Positions 16,780 to 25,055 of a stretch of 64,000 nt of DNA are shown one piece after another. Numbering within the stretch: the stretch's first letter is position 1; every line of letters starts with the position of its first letter. Below the pieces are notes generated by a model. That model had not been told where the DNA came from, ran no database searches, and was given only the letters and a program-made list of their open reading frames with translations. The DNA is from an uncultured Oscillibacter sp. (GTDB lineage: Bacteria > Bacillota > Clostridia > Oscillospirales > Oscillospiraceae), in assembly GCA_910578935.1 (NCBI GenBank), contig CAJTSM010000006.1, positions 82,961-146,960 of the forward strand. The letters run 5' to 3'. A program made the position numbers and the translations under genes.

Positions 16780-16956
16780 TATGGTATCTCCTTTGCAGGT
16801 ATATAATATGTCTTTTTCTGGAATCCTGCGCGGAAATCGTCCGCGCTTTTTCCACAAAATTCGACATATAAGCCGCGGGCTGTCCTTAGAAGGACGGGCC
16901 GGAGCGGCGGGGCCGCCGGTTTTTGGAAAAAGCGCATGGCAAATAAATTCAAAAAT

Positions 16957-16985
16957 ACTATATAGAAGGAGTCTGCGCTTGTCAA
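16957..16985 (-). promoter_or_regulatory. Strong promoter for the membrane protein/RCC1 pair
   Basis: Minus strand -35 TTGACA (16980-16985), 17-base spacer, -10 TATAGT (16957-16962), with a leader of about 170 bases before the GTG start. Confidence 0.8.
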
Positions 16986-17309
16986 GCTATTTTTCCAGGC
17001 CTCATGGGATGGGGGAACGCCTGCGCTCCGCATGAAACTGCGGCATGCGGGACCGGCGGGAGAGGACAGGCCCCTTCAAAGGCTCCGGAGATGGAAGATC
17101 ATGGGATAAACTTTCTCCGGTCGGAGCAGACTATAGCAACCCTCAAAAATAATGGCAACAAAGAAGGCGGACCCAAGCGGTACGGAACAAGGACGACGGC
17201 GCGGGCGGGCCGGCCCCCGTTAAGGAGGAAGACGCAGTTGTGCGCCGGTTGTATTTGCCGGACGGTTGTCCGTATTTTTGAGGATTGCTGTAAACCCGGA
17301 GGCGAATTT
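16986..17309. other. Gene-free stretch left of tnpW
   Basis: Between the minus-strand promoter at 16985 and tnpW I see no supported gene. An ATG at about 17152 opens a short run without a ribosome site. The left end of the recombinase element should lie in or near this stretch, but I could not find the matching attachment site or the missing 5' half of the SASP gene. Confidence 0.5.
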
Positions 17310-17465
17310 ATGGAGCATCGAGAGATTACGATGGGCCAGGCCACCTATGAGGTGCGGCGGGTTTTTCGAGGCGGCCGCACCCTGGCCGAACTGGCGGCGG
17401 AGCAGCTGGCCCAGAAGATTCCAACGGCCCGGCCGGTTGACGGAGGACGCGGACATGAAGTATAA
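17310..17465 (+). CDS. tnpW: TnpW-family transposon-encoded small protein
   Basis: A 51-residue protein, MEHREITMGQATYEVRRVF then RGGRTLAELAAEQLAQKIP. This is the pattern of TnpW, a small protein encoded beside large serine recombinases of Tn4451/Tn6-like integrative elements. Its role is not established. A GGAGGCGAATTT site precedes the ATG. It ends 36 bases before the recombinase gene, and the two probably form one unit. Confidence 0.78.
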   Translation: MEHREITMGQATYEVRRVFRGGRTLAELAAEQLAQKIPTARPVDGGRGHEV

Positions 17466-17501
17466 TCAGAGCGGCGGGCCGGTTCACCGGAGGAGGCGAA
17501 T

Positions 17502-19172
17502 ATGAGAACCGGCAGATGTTCGCTGGGCTTTGCCTATCTGCGGCTTTCCAATGAGGAGGCCCAGGGAGGTGAATCGTCCAGCATTACCAATCAGCGCATG
17601 ATGGTCCAAACGTATTGCAGGCAAAACGGCATTACCTTGGTGCGGGAATTTGTAGACGACGGCTGGTCCGGCGGCAATTTCAACCGTCCGGCCTTTCAGG
17701 ATATGCTGCGCCAGCTGGAACAGGGCGGCGCCAACCTGGTCATTACCAAAGATCTCAGCCGCCTGGGCCGCGATATGCGGGAAGCGAGTTATTACGCCGA
17801 GCAGTTCTTTCCGGAGCACGGCATCCAGTATATTGCCATCGCGGACAATTTTGATACGGAGCATGACAACATCATGGCGCCGTTTCTGTTTGCCATGAAC
17901 GAAGTCTACCTGCGGGACGGCTCCCGAAAGGTCAAGGACGTGCTGAAAAGCAAACGGGAGAACGGGCAGTACTGTGCCTGCCCGCCCTACGGTTACCGCA
18001 AGGACCGGGAGAATAAACACCGCCTGGCTCCGGACGAGGCCACCGCTCCGGTGGTGGAGCGCATTTTCCAGAGGGCGGCAGCGGGGGATTCCTCCCGCAA
18101 GATTGCCCTGGATTTAAATGCGGACGGAGTGATCCCCCCGTTGAAGTACCGCGTGCTTTACCGGGATGAGTTCAGCGAGGAGGGGGCGGCCCGAGCCTCT
18201 GATCTGTGGAATTATACCACGGTGAAGCGAATTTTGAAAAATCCGGTGTACCTGGGACACACGCTGCTGGGCAAGAGCCGGAAGGCCAGCGTTAAGTCCA
18301 AGAAAAAGGTTGCCGTGCCCCGGGAGGACTGGGCGGTGACCAAGGATACCCACCCGCCGCTGGTCGGCCTGGCGCTGTTTCGTCAGGCACAGAAGAACTT
18401 GGGCCGTGGCGGCCGGGATTACCGAGCGTTCGGCCAGGTGCGCAAAAGCATTTTCAGCGGCGTGGCGGTGTGCGGCAAGTGTGGACATGCCCTGTGTTCC
18501 TGCGGCACAGTGTATAAGGGAGAACGGGAGAAGTACTGGTATCTCTCCTGCACCCACCAGCGGCGGGATATCGCCGCCCCCTGTGAGGGGGTGCGCATCC
18601 GCTATGCCGATTTGGTGGAGCTGGTGCGGCAGGACCTGAATACCCTGCTGGCTCTCAGTGATGAGGAAGTGAAGGCGCTGGCCCAAGAGGCAGTCCGGCG
18701 AGCGGGCAGCAGAGAGAATACCCGGTCCCGGGAGCTGAAGAAGGAGCGGGCGGAAGCCCGGCTGTCGGCAATCGACCGGATTATTACGAAGCTTTATGCC
18801 GATTACGCGGCAGGCAAGCTGGCGGATGACCGTTTGGCCCGTATGGTGGCGGATTTGGAAAGAGAGTCCGCCGGGCTGAAGGCCTTGTTGGAAGAACTGC
18901 GCGCTCCCAATCCTGCCCGGCAGACAGCGGACAGTTATGCCCGGTTCTTTGAGATGGCGAGAGAATTTACCCATCTGGAGACGTTGGACCGGGATACCCT
19001 GGTTGCGTTTGTGGACCGCATTGAGATCGGCCCCAAGGTGTATGAAGGCGGCGGGCAGAAAATACCTGCGCGGAGCAGCCGGCCCTACCGCCAAGATGTT
19101 CGGATTTTTTACAAATTTATCGGGGAATTGGGTGAAAACGCGGGGAGGAGTTCCGGTGGAAAACCCGCTTAA
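17502..19172 (+). CDS. Large serine recombinase (TnpX/TndX type)
   Basis: A 556-residue site-specific recombinase. The resolvase domain begins FAYLRLSNEEAQ with the catalytic serine at about residue 16, then VREFVDDGWSGGNFNRPAF, ITKDLSRLGRD and FLFAMNEVYLRD. The central recombinase domain (PPYGYRKD, ILKNPVYLGHT) is followed by a zinc ribbon (GVAVCGKCGHALCS, LSCTHQ) and a C-terminal coiled coil (RELKKERAEARLSAIDRIIT). Such enzymes integrate and excise elements at short core sites. The stop TAA at 19170 lies about 20 bases before the truncated SASP sequence, so the element's right end is at about 19190. Confidence 0.95.
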   Translation: MRTGRCSLGFAYLRLSNEEAQGGESSSITNQRMMVQTYCRQNGITLVREFVDDGWSGGNFNRPAFQDMLRQLEQGGANLVITKDLSRLGRDMREASYYAEQFFPEHGIQYIAIADNFDTEHDNIMAPFLFAMNEVYLRDGSRKVKDVLKSKRENGQYCACPPYGYRKDRENKHRLAPDEATAPVVERIFQRAAAGDSSRKIALDLNADGVIPPLKYRVLYRDEFSEEGAARASDLWNYTTVKRILKNPVYLGHTLLGKSRKASVKSKKKVAVPREDWAVTKDTHPPLVGLALFRQAQKNLGRGGRDYRAFGQVRKSIFSGVAVCGKCGHALCSCGTVYKGEREKYWYLSCTHQRRDIAAPCEGVRIRYADLVELVRQDLNTLLALSDEEVKALAQEAVRRAGSRENTRSRELKKERAEARLSAIDRIITKLYADYAAGKLADDRLARMVADLERESAGLKALLEELRAPNPARQTADSYARFFEMAREFTHLETLDRDTLVAFVDRIEIGPKVYEGGGQKIPARSSRPYRQDVRIFYKFIGELGENAGRSSGGKPA

Positions 19173-19193
19173 GATGGAGAAGGAACGCCAAGG

Positions 19194-19310
19194 GAGGTTG
19201 GCGTCAACCTGAAGGAAGGCTACAACGGCGACCTGACCAGCCGGGAGGCCGGCTCCGTCGGCGGCCAGATGGTCAAGAAGATGATCGAGTCCTACGAGAA
19301 GTCCCTGTAA
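19194..19310 (+). pseudogene. 3' half of an alpha/beta-type small acid-soluble spore protein gene
   Basis: In frame after the recombinase stop is EVGVNLKEGYNGDL, then TSREAGSVGGQMVKKMIESY and EKSL, ending in TAA. This is the C-terminal half of alpha/beta SASPs, the DNA-coating proteins of spores, with the conserved YNGDLTSREAGSVGG block intact. There is no start codon, ribosome site or N-terminal half (the germination protease site region is absent). It looks interrupted by integration at a site within the gene, next to the spore genes dpaA/dpaB. Confidence 0.85.
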
Positions 19311-19328
19311 TTTCCCGCTGGAACCAAT

Positions 19329-19362
19329 GGGGGAGAGGCAGATGCCTCTCCCCCGTTTCTAA
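19329..19362. terminator. Bidirectional terminator
   Basis: GGGGGAGAGGCA / TGCCTCTCCCCC perfect 12-base stem with a two-base loop, then GTTTCTAATTT, between the SASP fragment and dpaB. Confidence 0.85.
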
Positions 19363-19367
19363 TTTGT

Positions 19368-19943
19368 TCACCGCAGCAGAATCGGCTGCAATTGCTCTCC
19401 CCGGAGAGCGGCATCCACCGTTTCCGGCAACTTCGTAAAATCCGCCACCAGGGAGCTGGGTTTTTGAACCGCGTTGTCCTGACCAAAGGGCACGAAATAA
19501 TAATTCCGCCGGACCAGCAGCTCGCCGATGTTCTTCGCCCCCGCCGCCAGGCCGTCGTTGCTGGACACCGCCAGCACCACCGGACGGCCATTTCGCAGAT
19601 GGGATTTTGCCGCCATGGTCACGGAGGTATCCGCGATGCCCGCCGCCAGCTTGGCAATGGTGTTTCCCGTGGCCGGGGCAATCACCAGCACATCCAGCAG
19701 CCCCTTGGGCCCGATGGGCTCCACCGACGGGATATCCAGCAGCACGTCGTTCCCCGTCAGGTCCTCCAGCCGCTCCAGCAGGTCCTCGGACCTTCCGAAG
19801 CGGGTGTCCGTAAAGGCGGAGATCTCCGAAACGATGGGAATCACCGTTTCATAGATCTCCGTCAGCGCCTCCAGGGCCTTCAGCACCTTCTCATGGGTGC
19901 AGAAGGACCCGCAGACCGCGAAACCGACCCGTTCCTTGCGCAT
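19368..19943 (-). CDS. dpaB: Dipicolinate synthase subunit B
   Basis: A 191-residue flavoprotein-fold protein, SpoVFB. It has VGFAVCGSFCTHEKVLKALE at the N-terminus, then VLVIAPATGNTIAKLAAGIA and VVLAVSSNDGLAAGAKNIG. With DpaA it makes dipicolinic acid from a lysine-pathway intermediate in the mother cell during sporulation. ATG at 19943 follows GAGGTGACCTGT. It starts 10 bases after dpaA, as an operon. Confidence 0.95.
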   Translation of the reverse strand: MRKERVGFAVCGSFCTHEKVLKALEALTEIYETVIPIVSEISAFTDTRFGRSEDLLERLEDLTGNDVLLDIPSVEPIGPKGLLDVLVIAPATGNTIAKLAAGIADTSVTMAAKSHLRNGRPVVLAVSSNDGLAAGAKNIGELLVRRNYYFVPFGQDNAVQKPSSLVADFTKLPETVDAALRGEQLQPILLR

Positions 19944-19953
19944 ACAGGTCACC

Positions 19954-20781
19954 TCATTCTTCCAATAGGATGTAATATACCGCGTCCCGGATGGCTGCCG
20001 CCGCGGACCGCGGGCTGAGCCGCCCCGGCAGGGAGCGGGCCCAGAGGACTTCCGGGCCGCTCTCCGTTTCAATGCCCCGGACAGAGGCCAAGTCCATCAG
20101 CAGGCAGTTCCCCGGCAGCTGGGCCAGAAGCGGCCCGCCCAGGACGGGAGAGGGAACTGTGTTGAACACTGCGCCGAAGCCGCTTAGATGACCGTCCAGT
20201 TTTCCGGTTTCCAGGGCCCGGTAGCCATAGGCCCGAATCCAGGCCAGGTCCTCCGGCCGTCTAGCCGTAGCCGTGACCCTGGCCCCCAGGCCGTGGAGGC
20301 GGCAGCTCAGGAGCTTCCCAATGCGGCCGAAGCCCAGAACCAGGCAGTCCATACCTAGAAGAGTCCGGTCCAAATGTTCCATGGCGGTCTGAACGGCTCC
20401 CTCCGCCGTGGCGGCGGCGTTGGCCACCGCCAGTTCCTCCCGCAGGAAGTAGTCTTCCAACGTCAGGTCCAGGGCTTCCGCCTCCCGGCGCTGCTGAGGC
20501 CGCACCTGACCCGCCAGAATCCGCTGCCGGGGCCGGAGCCGGCGGAACAGGTCCGCCGTGGGCACCGCCCCCTCTTCGCAGTTTAAAACGCCGTCGCCCC
20601 TGCACAGGGGCAGGGGCAGGATCACCACATCCGTAGAGGCGGCGTGGTCCAGCGTGTCCGCTCCCACAGGTTTCCAGCGGTCCAGACCATAAGTACGGAC
20701 AAAATGGCCGTCCCCGGCCAGCAGCCGGGCCAGCTCCGCCTGGCGGCGGTCCCCGCCGATGACGCCAAAGGTCTTGTTCAT
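19954..20781 (-). CDS. dpaA: Dipicolinate synthase subunit A
   Basis: A 275-residue SpoVFA with an N-terminal GGDRRQAELARLL segment and a Rossmann NAD(P)-binding domain (LVLGFGRIGKLLSCRLHGLG) in the second half, then MDLASVRGIE. It oxidises a dihydroxy-tetrahydrodipicolinate-level precursor to dipicolinate together with DpaB. The start at 20781 is preceded by GAGGGGGAATGTTGAG. In many Firmicutes the operon is mother-cell sigma controlled; I could not identify that promoter by eye. Divergent from the HAD gene at 20935. Confidence 0.94.
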   Translation of the reverse strand: MNKTFGVIGGDRRQAELARLLAGDGHFVRTYGLDRWKPVGADTLDHAASTDVVILPLPLCRGDGVLNCEEGAVPTADLFRRLRPRQRILAGQVRPQQRREAEALDLTLEDYFLREELAVANAAATAEGAVQTAMEHLDRTLLGMDCLVLGFGRIGKLLSCRLHGLGARVTATARRPEDLAWIRAYGYRALETGKLDGHLSGFGAVFNTVPSPVLGGPLLAQLPGNCLLMDLASVRGIETESGPEVLWARSLPGRLSPRSAAAAIRDAVYYILLEE

Positions 20782-20874
20782 CTCAACATTCCCCCTCGGT
20801 TCATGGTATGGCCGGAGGCGGGAATGGGTGATTGAGCCCGCCGAATCGCATTTCGCGTTTATTGACAGTCTGGA

Positions 20875-20903
20875 TTGTCTTTTTCCGGCGGGCGTGGTAC
20901 AAT
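20875..20903 (+). promoter_or_regulatory. Promoter of HAD gene
   Basis: -35 TTGTCT (20875-20880), 17-base spacer, -10 TACAAT (20898-20903) with an extended TG one base upstream. Confidence 0.65.
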
Positions 20904-20934
20904 GGGGACCGTGAAACCTGCCGAAAGGACGACC

Positions 20935-21621
20935 ATGATGAAATACGAGTATCTGCTCTTCGACGCCGACGACACCCTGTTCGACTTCCCCAAGGCCTCC
21001 TCCCGGGCCTTTGAGAACATGTGCCGGACCCATGATATCCCTTACACGCCGGAGGCCTACCGGCTCTATCACGAGATCAACCTGGAGCTCTGGTCCGCCT
21101 TTGACCGGGGGGAGGTGACCAAAGAGTTCGTCACCCTGGAGCGCTACGTCCGTTTTTTGAGGGCCCTGAACCTGGAGCGGGACCCGGCGGAATGCAACCG
21201 GGATTATCTGACCGCCCTGGGGGAGGGGGTTTATCCCCTGCCCCAGGCGGAAGAGGTCTGCCGGGAATTGAAACGGCGGGGGCACCGGATGTACATTATC
21301 ACCAACGCCGTGGCCTCCGTTCAGCGAAGCCGCCTTCGCGGCAGCGTGTTTGCGGAGCTTTTTGAGGCGGCCTTTATCTCGGAGGAAGCCGGGGCCGCCA
21401 AGCCCAGCCGGGCGTATTTCGACTATGTGCGGAGGCGGCTTCCGGGTTTGACGGAGAGCAACGCCCTGGTGATCGGGGATTCCCTGGCCACAGACATCCA
21501 GGGGGCCAACAATGCCGGGCTTCGATGCTGCTGGTTCAATCCGGCGGGAAAGCCCCGGCGGGAAGGGCTGCGGGTGGACTATGAAATTGCCGCTCTGCGG
21601 GAGCTGCTGGACATCGTGTAG
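20935..21621 (+). CDS. YjjG-family HAD nucleotidase
   Basis: A 228-residue HAD phosphatase. Motif I is YLLFDADDTLFDFPKA, motif II IITNAV, motif III AAKPSRAYFD, motif IV LVIGDSLATDIQGA NNAG. This pattern matches the YjjG (non-canonical pyrimidine nucleotide 5'-nucleotidase) subfamily, which cleans the nucleotide pool. Two tandem ATGs (20935, 20938) follow AAAGGACGACC; the first gives the better spacing. Confidence 0.88.
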   Translation: MMKYEYLLFDADDTLFDFPKASSRAFENMCRTHDIPYTPEAYRLYHEINLELWSAFDRGEVTKEFVTLERYVRFLRALNLERDPAECNRDYLTALGEGVYPLPQAEEVCRELKRRGHRMYIITNAVASVQRSRLRGSVFAELFEAAFISEEAGAAKPSRAYFDYVRRRLPGLTESNALVIGDSLATDIQGANNAGLRCCWFNPAGKPRREGLRVDYEIAALRELLDIV

Positions 21622-21640
21622 CGCAGCATAAAAACGACGG

Positions 21641-21665
21641 AAAAAGGGGCCGCTTGCGCGGCCCC
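21641..21665 (-). terminator. Terminator of cca
   Basis: On the minus strand GGGGCCGC / GCGGCCCC stem followed by TTTTT. It may also serve the convergent HAD gene weakly. Confidence 0.75.
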
Positions 21666-21774
21666 TTGCGTATAAGGCGACTCTTTGATAAGCGTACTTG
21701 TCCAGGTGTTTCTTGTAACGTTTCTGGAAAAGTGTATGGCGGCGCCGAAATCTCCGTTTAAAAAGCATCATTCT

Positions 21775-23145
21775 TCAAATAATGGGTGTCTTGGCTTTTT
21801 CAAGCAGACCCGAATCCTCCCCGCCCGCCGTCCGTGTTTTTTTAAGATGCTCCAGCAGAACCGCCCGCTCATTGGGCAGCGCGCCGTCCATCACCTTGCC
21901 CAAAAGCTCCTCCAGCGCCGCCCCCACAGCCGGGCCGGAGAGGCCAAGGGCCAGCAGGTCCCCGCCCTTCACCGCCAGCTGTTTTAAGGAAAAGCAGGCG
22001 TCCTCCGCCAGCAGCCTGTTTAAAATCTCCTCCGCCTTGTCCAGCTCCTTCTGCCGGTCCCGGTAGGCCGGGGCCTGTCCCAGGTTGTCCGCCCGTTTTA
22101 CCAGGATCAGGCGGCGCAGGTCCTCTTCCCCCAAAATCCGCAAAGCCCGCCGGATGGACTTGTCCGTCCGGGGGATGTCCCTGTCGTGCCACTCCACCAA
22201 CCGGACTACCGTCTCCCGGAAGTCCGTTCCGCATTTCAGCCGCCGGAGCATTTCGTCCGCCAGCCGGCGGCTTACGGCGGGGTGGCCGTAGAAATGGCCT
22301 ACGCCTGCCGGGTCCAGGGTGAAGCTGTCCGGTTTTCCCACGTCGTGGAGGAGCATGGTGCAGCGCAGCACCAGGTCCCCCGGCACAGCCGCCAAGGCGT
22401 GGAGGGTGTGCTCCCACACGTCGTAGCAGTGGTGGCGGTTCCGCTGGTCAAAGCCCACCATGGCCGGCAGCTCCGGCCAGAAGACGCCGAAAACCTCCGG
22501 ATAGCCCCGCAGAACTTCCGCCGCGTGGTTTCCCGGCAGGAGTTTGAAAAACTCCGTTTGAATCCGCTCCGGGGCGATGTCCCGCAGCCCCTCCCGGTTC
22601 CGCCGGATGGCCTCCGCCGACTTGGGTTCAAGGGAAAATCCCAGCACCGCCGCAAAGCGAAGGCCCCGGAGAATCCGGAGGGCGTCCTCCTGAAACCGCC
22701 GGTCCGGGTCCCCCACGCAGCGGAGAATGCCTCTTTGGAGGTCCGCCTGCCCGCCGAAGGGGTCCCGGAGTTGTCCCTGGAGATTCCGGGCCATTGCGTT
22801 AACGGTGAAGTCCCGGCGGGCCAGGTCTTGGTCCAGGGAGGAGGTAAAGGCCACGAAGCCGGGTCTTCGATGGTCGCGGTAGTCTCCGTCAATCCGGTAA
22901 GTGGTGACCTCCACCGGGCCGCCCTCTGTTTTGACGGTGATGGTGCCGTGTCTTAAACCCGTAGGAAGGGCCCGGGAACCGAAAGCCGCCAGGGTTTCTT
23001 CCGGCAGGGCGGAGGTAGCGACATCCCAGTCCCCCGGTTTCCGGCCCAGCAGGGCGTCCCGGACGCAGCCGCCCACGCACCAGGCTTCACCGCCCGCCGA
23101 TTCCAGGACTTGCAGGACGGACCGCACGTATGTTGGTATTTCCAT
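21775..23145 (-). CDS. cca: CCA tRNA nucleotidyltransferase with HD domain
   Basis: A 456-residue class II enzyme that adds or repairs the tRNA 3' CCA. The head domain shows WCVGGCVRDALLGRKPGDWD with the catalytic DxD, then RRDFTVNAMARN, DPFGGQADL and RILRGLRFAAVLGF. An HD phosphohydrolase domain follows in the tail (LLHDVGKPDSF, RLVEWHDRD). GGAGGGGAACT precedes the ATG. Monocistronic, with a terminator downstream. Confidence 0.95.
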   Translation of the reverse strand: MEIPTYVRSVLQVLESAGGEAWCVGGCVRDALLGRKPGDWDVATSALPEETLAAFGSRALPTGLRHGTITVKTEGGPVEVTTYRIDGDYRDHRRPGFVAFTSSLDQDLARRDFTVNAMARNLQGQLRDPFGGQADLQRGILRCVGDPDRRFQEDALRILRGLRFAAVLGFSLEPKSAEAIRRNREGLRDIAPERIQTEFFKLLPGNHAAEVLRGYPEVFGVFWPELPAMVGFDQRNRHHCYDVWEHTLHALAAVPGDLVLRCTMLLHDVGKPDSFTLDPAGVGHFYGHPAVSRRLADEMLRRLKCGTDFRETVVRLVEWHDRDIPRTDKSIRRALRILGEEDLRRLILVKRADNLGQAPAYRDRQKELDKAEEILNRLLAEDACFSLKQLAVKGGDLLALGLSGPAVGAALEELLGKVMDGALPNERAVLLEHLKKTRTAGGEDSGLLEKAKTPII

Positions 23146-23264
23146 AGTTCCCCTCCCCCCTGCGTTTCAGAACTCCGCGTGCATAGAAGCGGAGTGCAAA
23201 AAGCATTTGACCGGGCGTTATTCAGATCCGGCGGATTCAATCGGCGGATGTCTCCCTTTCGCCG

Positions 23265-23293
23265 TTGCATTTTACCGGTTTCTATATTATAAT
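23265..23293 (+). promoter_or_regulatory. murC promoter
   Basis: -35 TTGCAT (23265-23270), 17-base spacer, -10 TATAAT (23288-23293). The leader of about 120 bases to murC contains a CCCCGCTCAGGCGGGG hairpin (about 23351-23366). Confidence 0.8.
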
Positions 23294-23420
23294 AAAATGC
23301 TTACAAGGATACAATCTTTTTTAAGAATCTGTATGTATAACCGGGGAGGGCCCCGCTCAGGCGGGGTTCAACGGTTCTGACGACAGGTTCTAAGGGTTTC
23401 TGGAAAGGAAGCTGATTTCC

Positions 23421-24812
23421 ATGATGCATAATGAAAGACCCATCAGCGATTTCTTCGCCCCCGGCGTGCGGGCCCATTTGGTGGGCATCGGGGGCGTGTC
23501 CATGTGCCCCCTGGCGGAAGTCCTGCGGGACAAGGGACTTGTCATTCAGGGCTCCGACATGTCGGAAAGCGAGACGGTACGGCATCTTCGTTCCCTAGGC
23601 ATCCCCGTGGCCGTGGGCCACAATGCCGACAACCTGGGGGACTGTGATTTGGTGATCCGTACCGCCGCCGTCCATGACGGCAACCCGGAGATCGCCGGGG
23701 CTGTCGCCCGGGGTATTCCGGTTTACGAGCGGGCCCAGGCCTGGGGGGCCATCATGCGGCACTATCCCAACGCCCTTTGCGTGGCGGGAACTCACGGGAA
23801 GACCACCACCACTTCCATGTGCACCCATATTTTCATGGCGGCGGAGGCGGACCCCACCGTCATGATCGGCGGGACACTGCCCCTGCTTCACTCCGGCTAC
23901 CGGGTGGGTCAGGGGGATACCATCATCCTGGAATCCTGCGAGTACTGCAACAGCTTTCTCAGTTTTTACCCCACTGTGGCGGTGGTGCTGAACGTGGAGG
24001 CGGACCACCTGGACTTTTTCAAGGACCTGGACGATATCAAAGCGTCCTTCCGCAAGTTCGCGGAGCTGGTGCCCTCCGGCGGCAGAGTGATTGCCAATGC
24101 GGACAACGCCGGGGCCCGGGACGTGGCCCGTGGCCTGAACGCCTTCACCTTCGGCCTGGAGCCGGGGGCGGAGTGTACCGCCGTGAACCTCCGGGAGGAC
24201 AAGGGGCGCCCTGTCTTTGACATCCATGTCCACGGCGAATTTTACGCCCACGCAGAGCTGCGGGTCTACGGGCGGCACAACGTGTCCAATGCTCTGGCGG
24301 CGGCTTCCGCCGCTTATGTGCTGGGCCTCCCCGGGGCGGCGGTGGAAAAAGGCCTGGGCTCTTTCACCGGCGCGGGGCGGCGGTTCGAGTACAAGGGGAC
24401 CTTCCAGGGAGCGGAAATCTACGATGATTACGCCCACCACCCCGACGAGCTCCACGCCCTGCTGACTACGGCCAAGGACCTGGGCTACCGGCGATTGATC
24501 GTGGCCTTCCAGCCCCACACCTATTCCCGGACCGCCAAGCTCTTCGACCGCTTTGTGGAGGAATTAAAACTGGCGGATGTGGTGGTGCTGGCGGAAATCT
24601 ACGCGGCCCGGGAACAGAATACCATGGGTATTTCCTCGGCGGATCTTGTTGGGCAGGTCCCCGGCTCCGTATATTGCTCCACTCTGGACAAGACGGCGGA
24701 GGCCATCCGGCGGCTGGCCGGACCCGGGGATTTGATTCTGACCGTCGGCGCGGGGGATATTTACCGGGCCGGGGAGAAGTTGCTCTCCTTGAAAGATGGC
24801 AGCGGCATCTGA
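23421..24812 (+). CDS. murC: UDP-N-acetylmuramate-L-alanine ligase
   Basis: A 463-residue Mur ligase that adds L-Ala to UDP-MurNAc in the cytoplasmic steps of peptidoglycan synthesis. The N-terminal Rossmann part has LVGIGGVSMCPLAEVL; the ATP-binding loop is VAGTHGKTTTTSM (about 121-133); later LNVEADHLDFF, YGRHNVSNALAA, YDDYAHHPDELHALL and FQPHTYSRT. Length is normal. A purine-rich AAGGAAG precedes two nearly adjacent ATGs; the first is used here. Monocistronic, followed by an inverted-repeat element. Confidence 0.96.
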   Translation: MMHNERPISDFFAPGVRAHLVGIGGVSMCPLAEVLRDKGLVIQGSDMSESETVRHLRSLGIPVAVGHNADNLGDCDLVIRTAAVHDGNPEIAGAVARGIPVYERAQAWGAIMRHYPNALCVAGTHGKTTTTSMCTHIFMAAEADPTVMIGGTLPLLHSGYRVGQGDTIILESCEYCNSFLSFYPTVAVVLNVEADHLDFFKDLDDIKASFRKFAELVPSGGRVIANADNAGARDVARGLNAFTFGLEPGAECTAVNLREDKGRPVFDIHVHGEFYAHAELRVYGRHNVSNALAAASAAYVLGLPGAAVEKGLGSFTGAGRRFEYKGTFQGAEIYDDYAHHPDELHALLTTAKDLGYRRLIVAFQPHTYSRTAKLFDRFVEELKLADVVVLAEIYAAREQNTMGISSADLVGQVPGSVYCSTLDKTAEAIRRLAGPGDLILTVGAGDIYRAGEKLLSLKDGSGI

Positions 24813-24830
24813 CTTTGCAAAGCGATATCT

Positions 24831-24992
24831 CGGGGCCGGTTTTCATAAGGCTAAACACACGGTTTTCGGGAAAATCTTTTCGTCTGCTGGGTTAAAAATT
24901 TTCCACGTGCGTCCGGATTCCTGCGTCAAATCGCCTTGCCTGGCAGAAAAATCCGGCCCAATCCGGCATTCCGCCGGTTTTAAAACAGACTC
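24831..24992. repeat. Short inverted-repeat element, copy B
   Basis: A non-coding stretch of about 160 bases between murC and the deacylase gene. On the minus strand its inner segment (rc of 24915-24941, AGGCAAGGCGATTTGACGC...) matches copy A (5473-5499) at about 24 of 27 positions, and the ends CGGGGCCGGTTTT and GAGTCTGTTTT resemble the copy A termini. More diverged than copy A. Confidence 0.6.
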
Positions 24993-25055
24993 TATCGCGT
25001 TCCGGCAATCTGGTGATAGTCCGGGCCGGAGCGCGGCAACGGAGGGATTGTAACA

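Larger units (their letters stand above)
17000..19195 (+). mobile_element. Minimal TnpW/serine-recombinase element (left end uncertain)
   Basis: Only two genes are visible, tnpW and the recombinase; no cargo. The right junction is well defined by the resumption of SASP coding sequence at about 19194. The left boundary is a guess. It may be a decayed remnant of a larger element, since the 5' half of the disrupted gene is not found on the left side. Confidence 0.5.

Noticed and set aside
17152..17220. ATG with MATKKADPSG as a candidate 5' end of the split SASP gene
   Set aside because: No ribosome site, and the sequence after the first codons does not match SASP N-termini.
20862..20867. Perfect TTGACA before the HAD gene
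   Set aside because: It is 30 bases from the -10, too far to be its -35; a TTGTCT at the right spacing was used instead.
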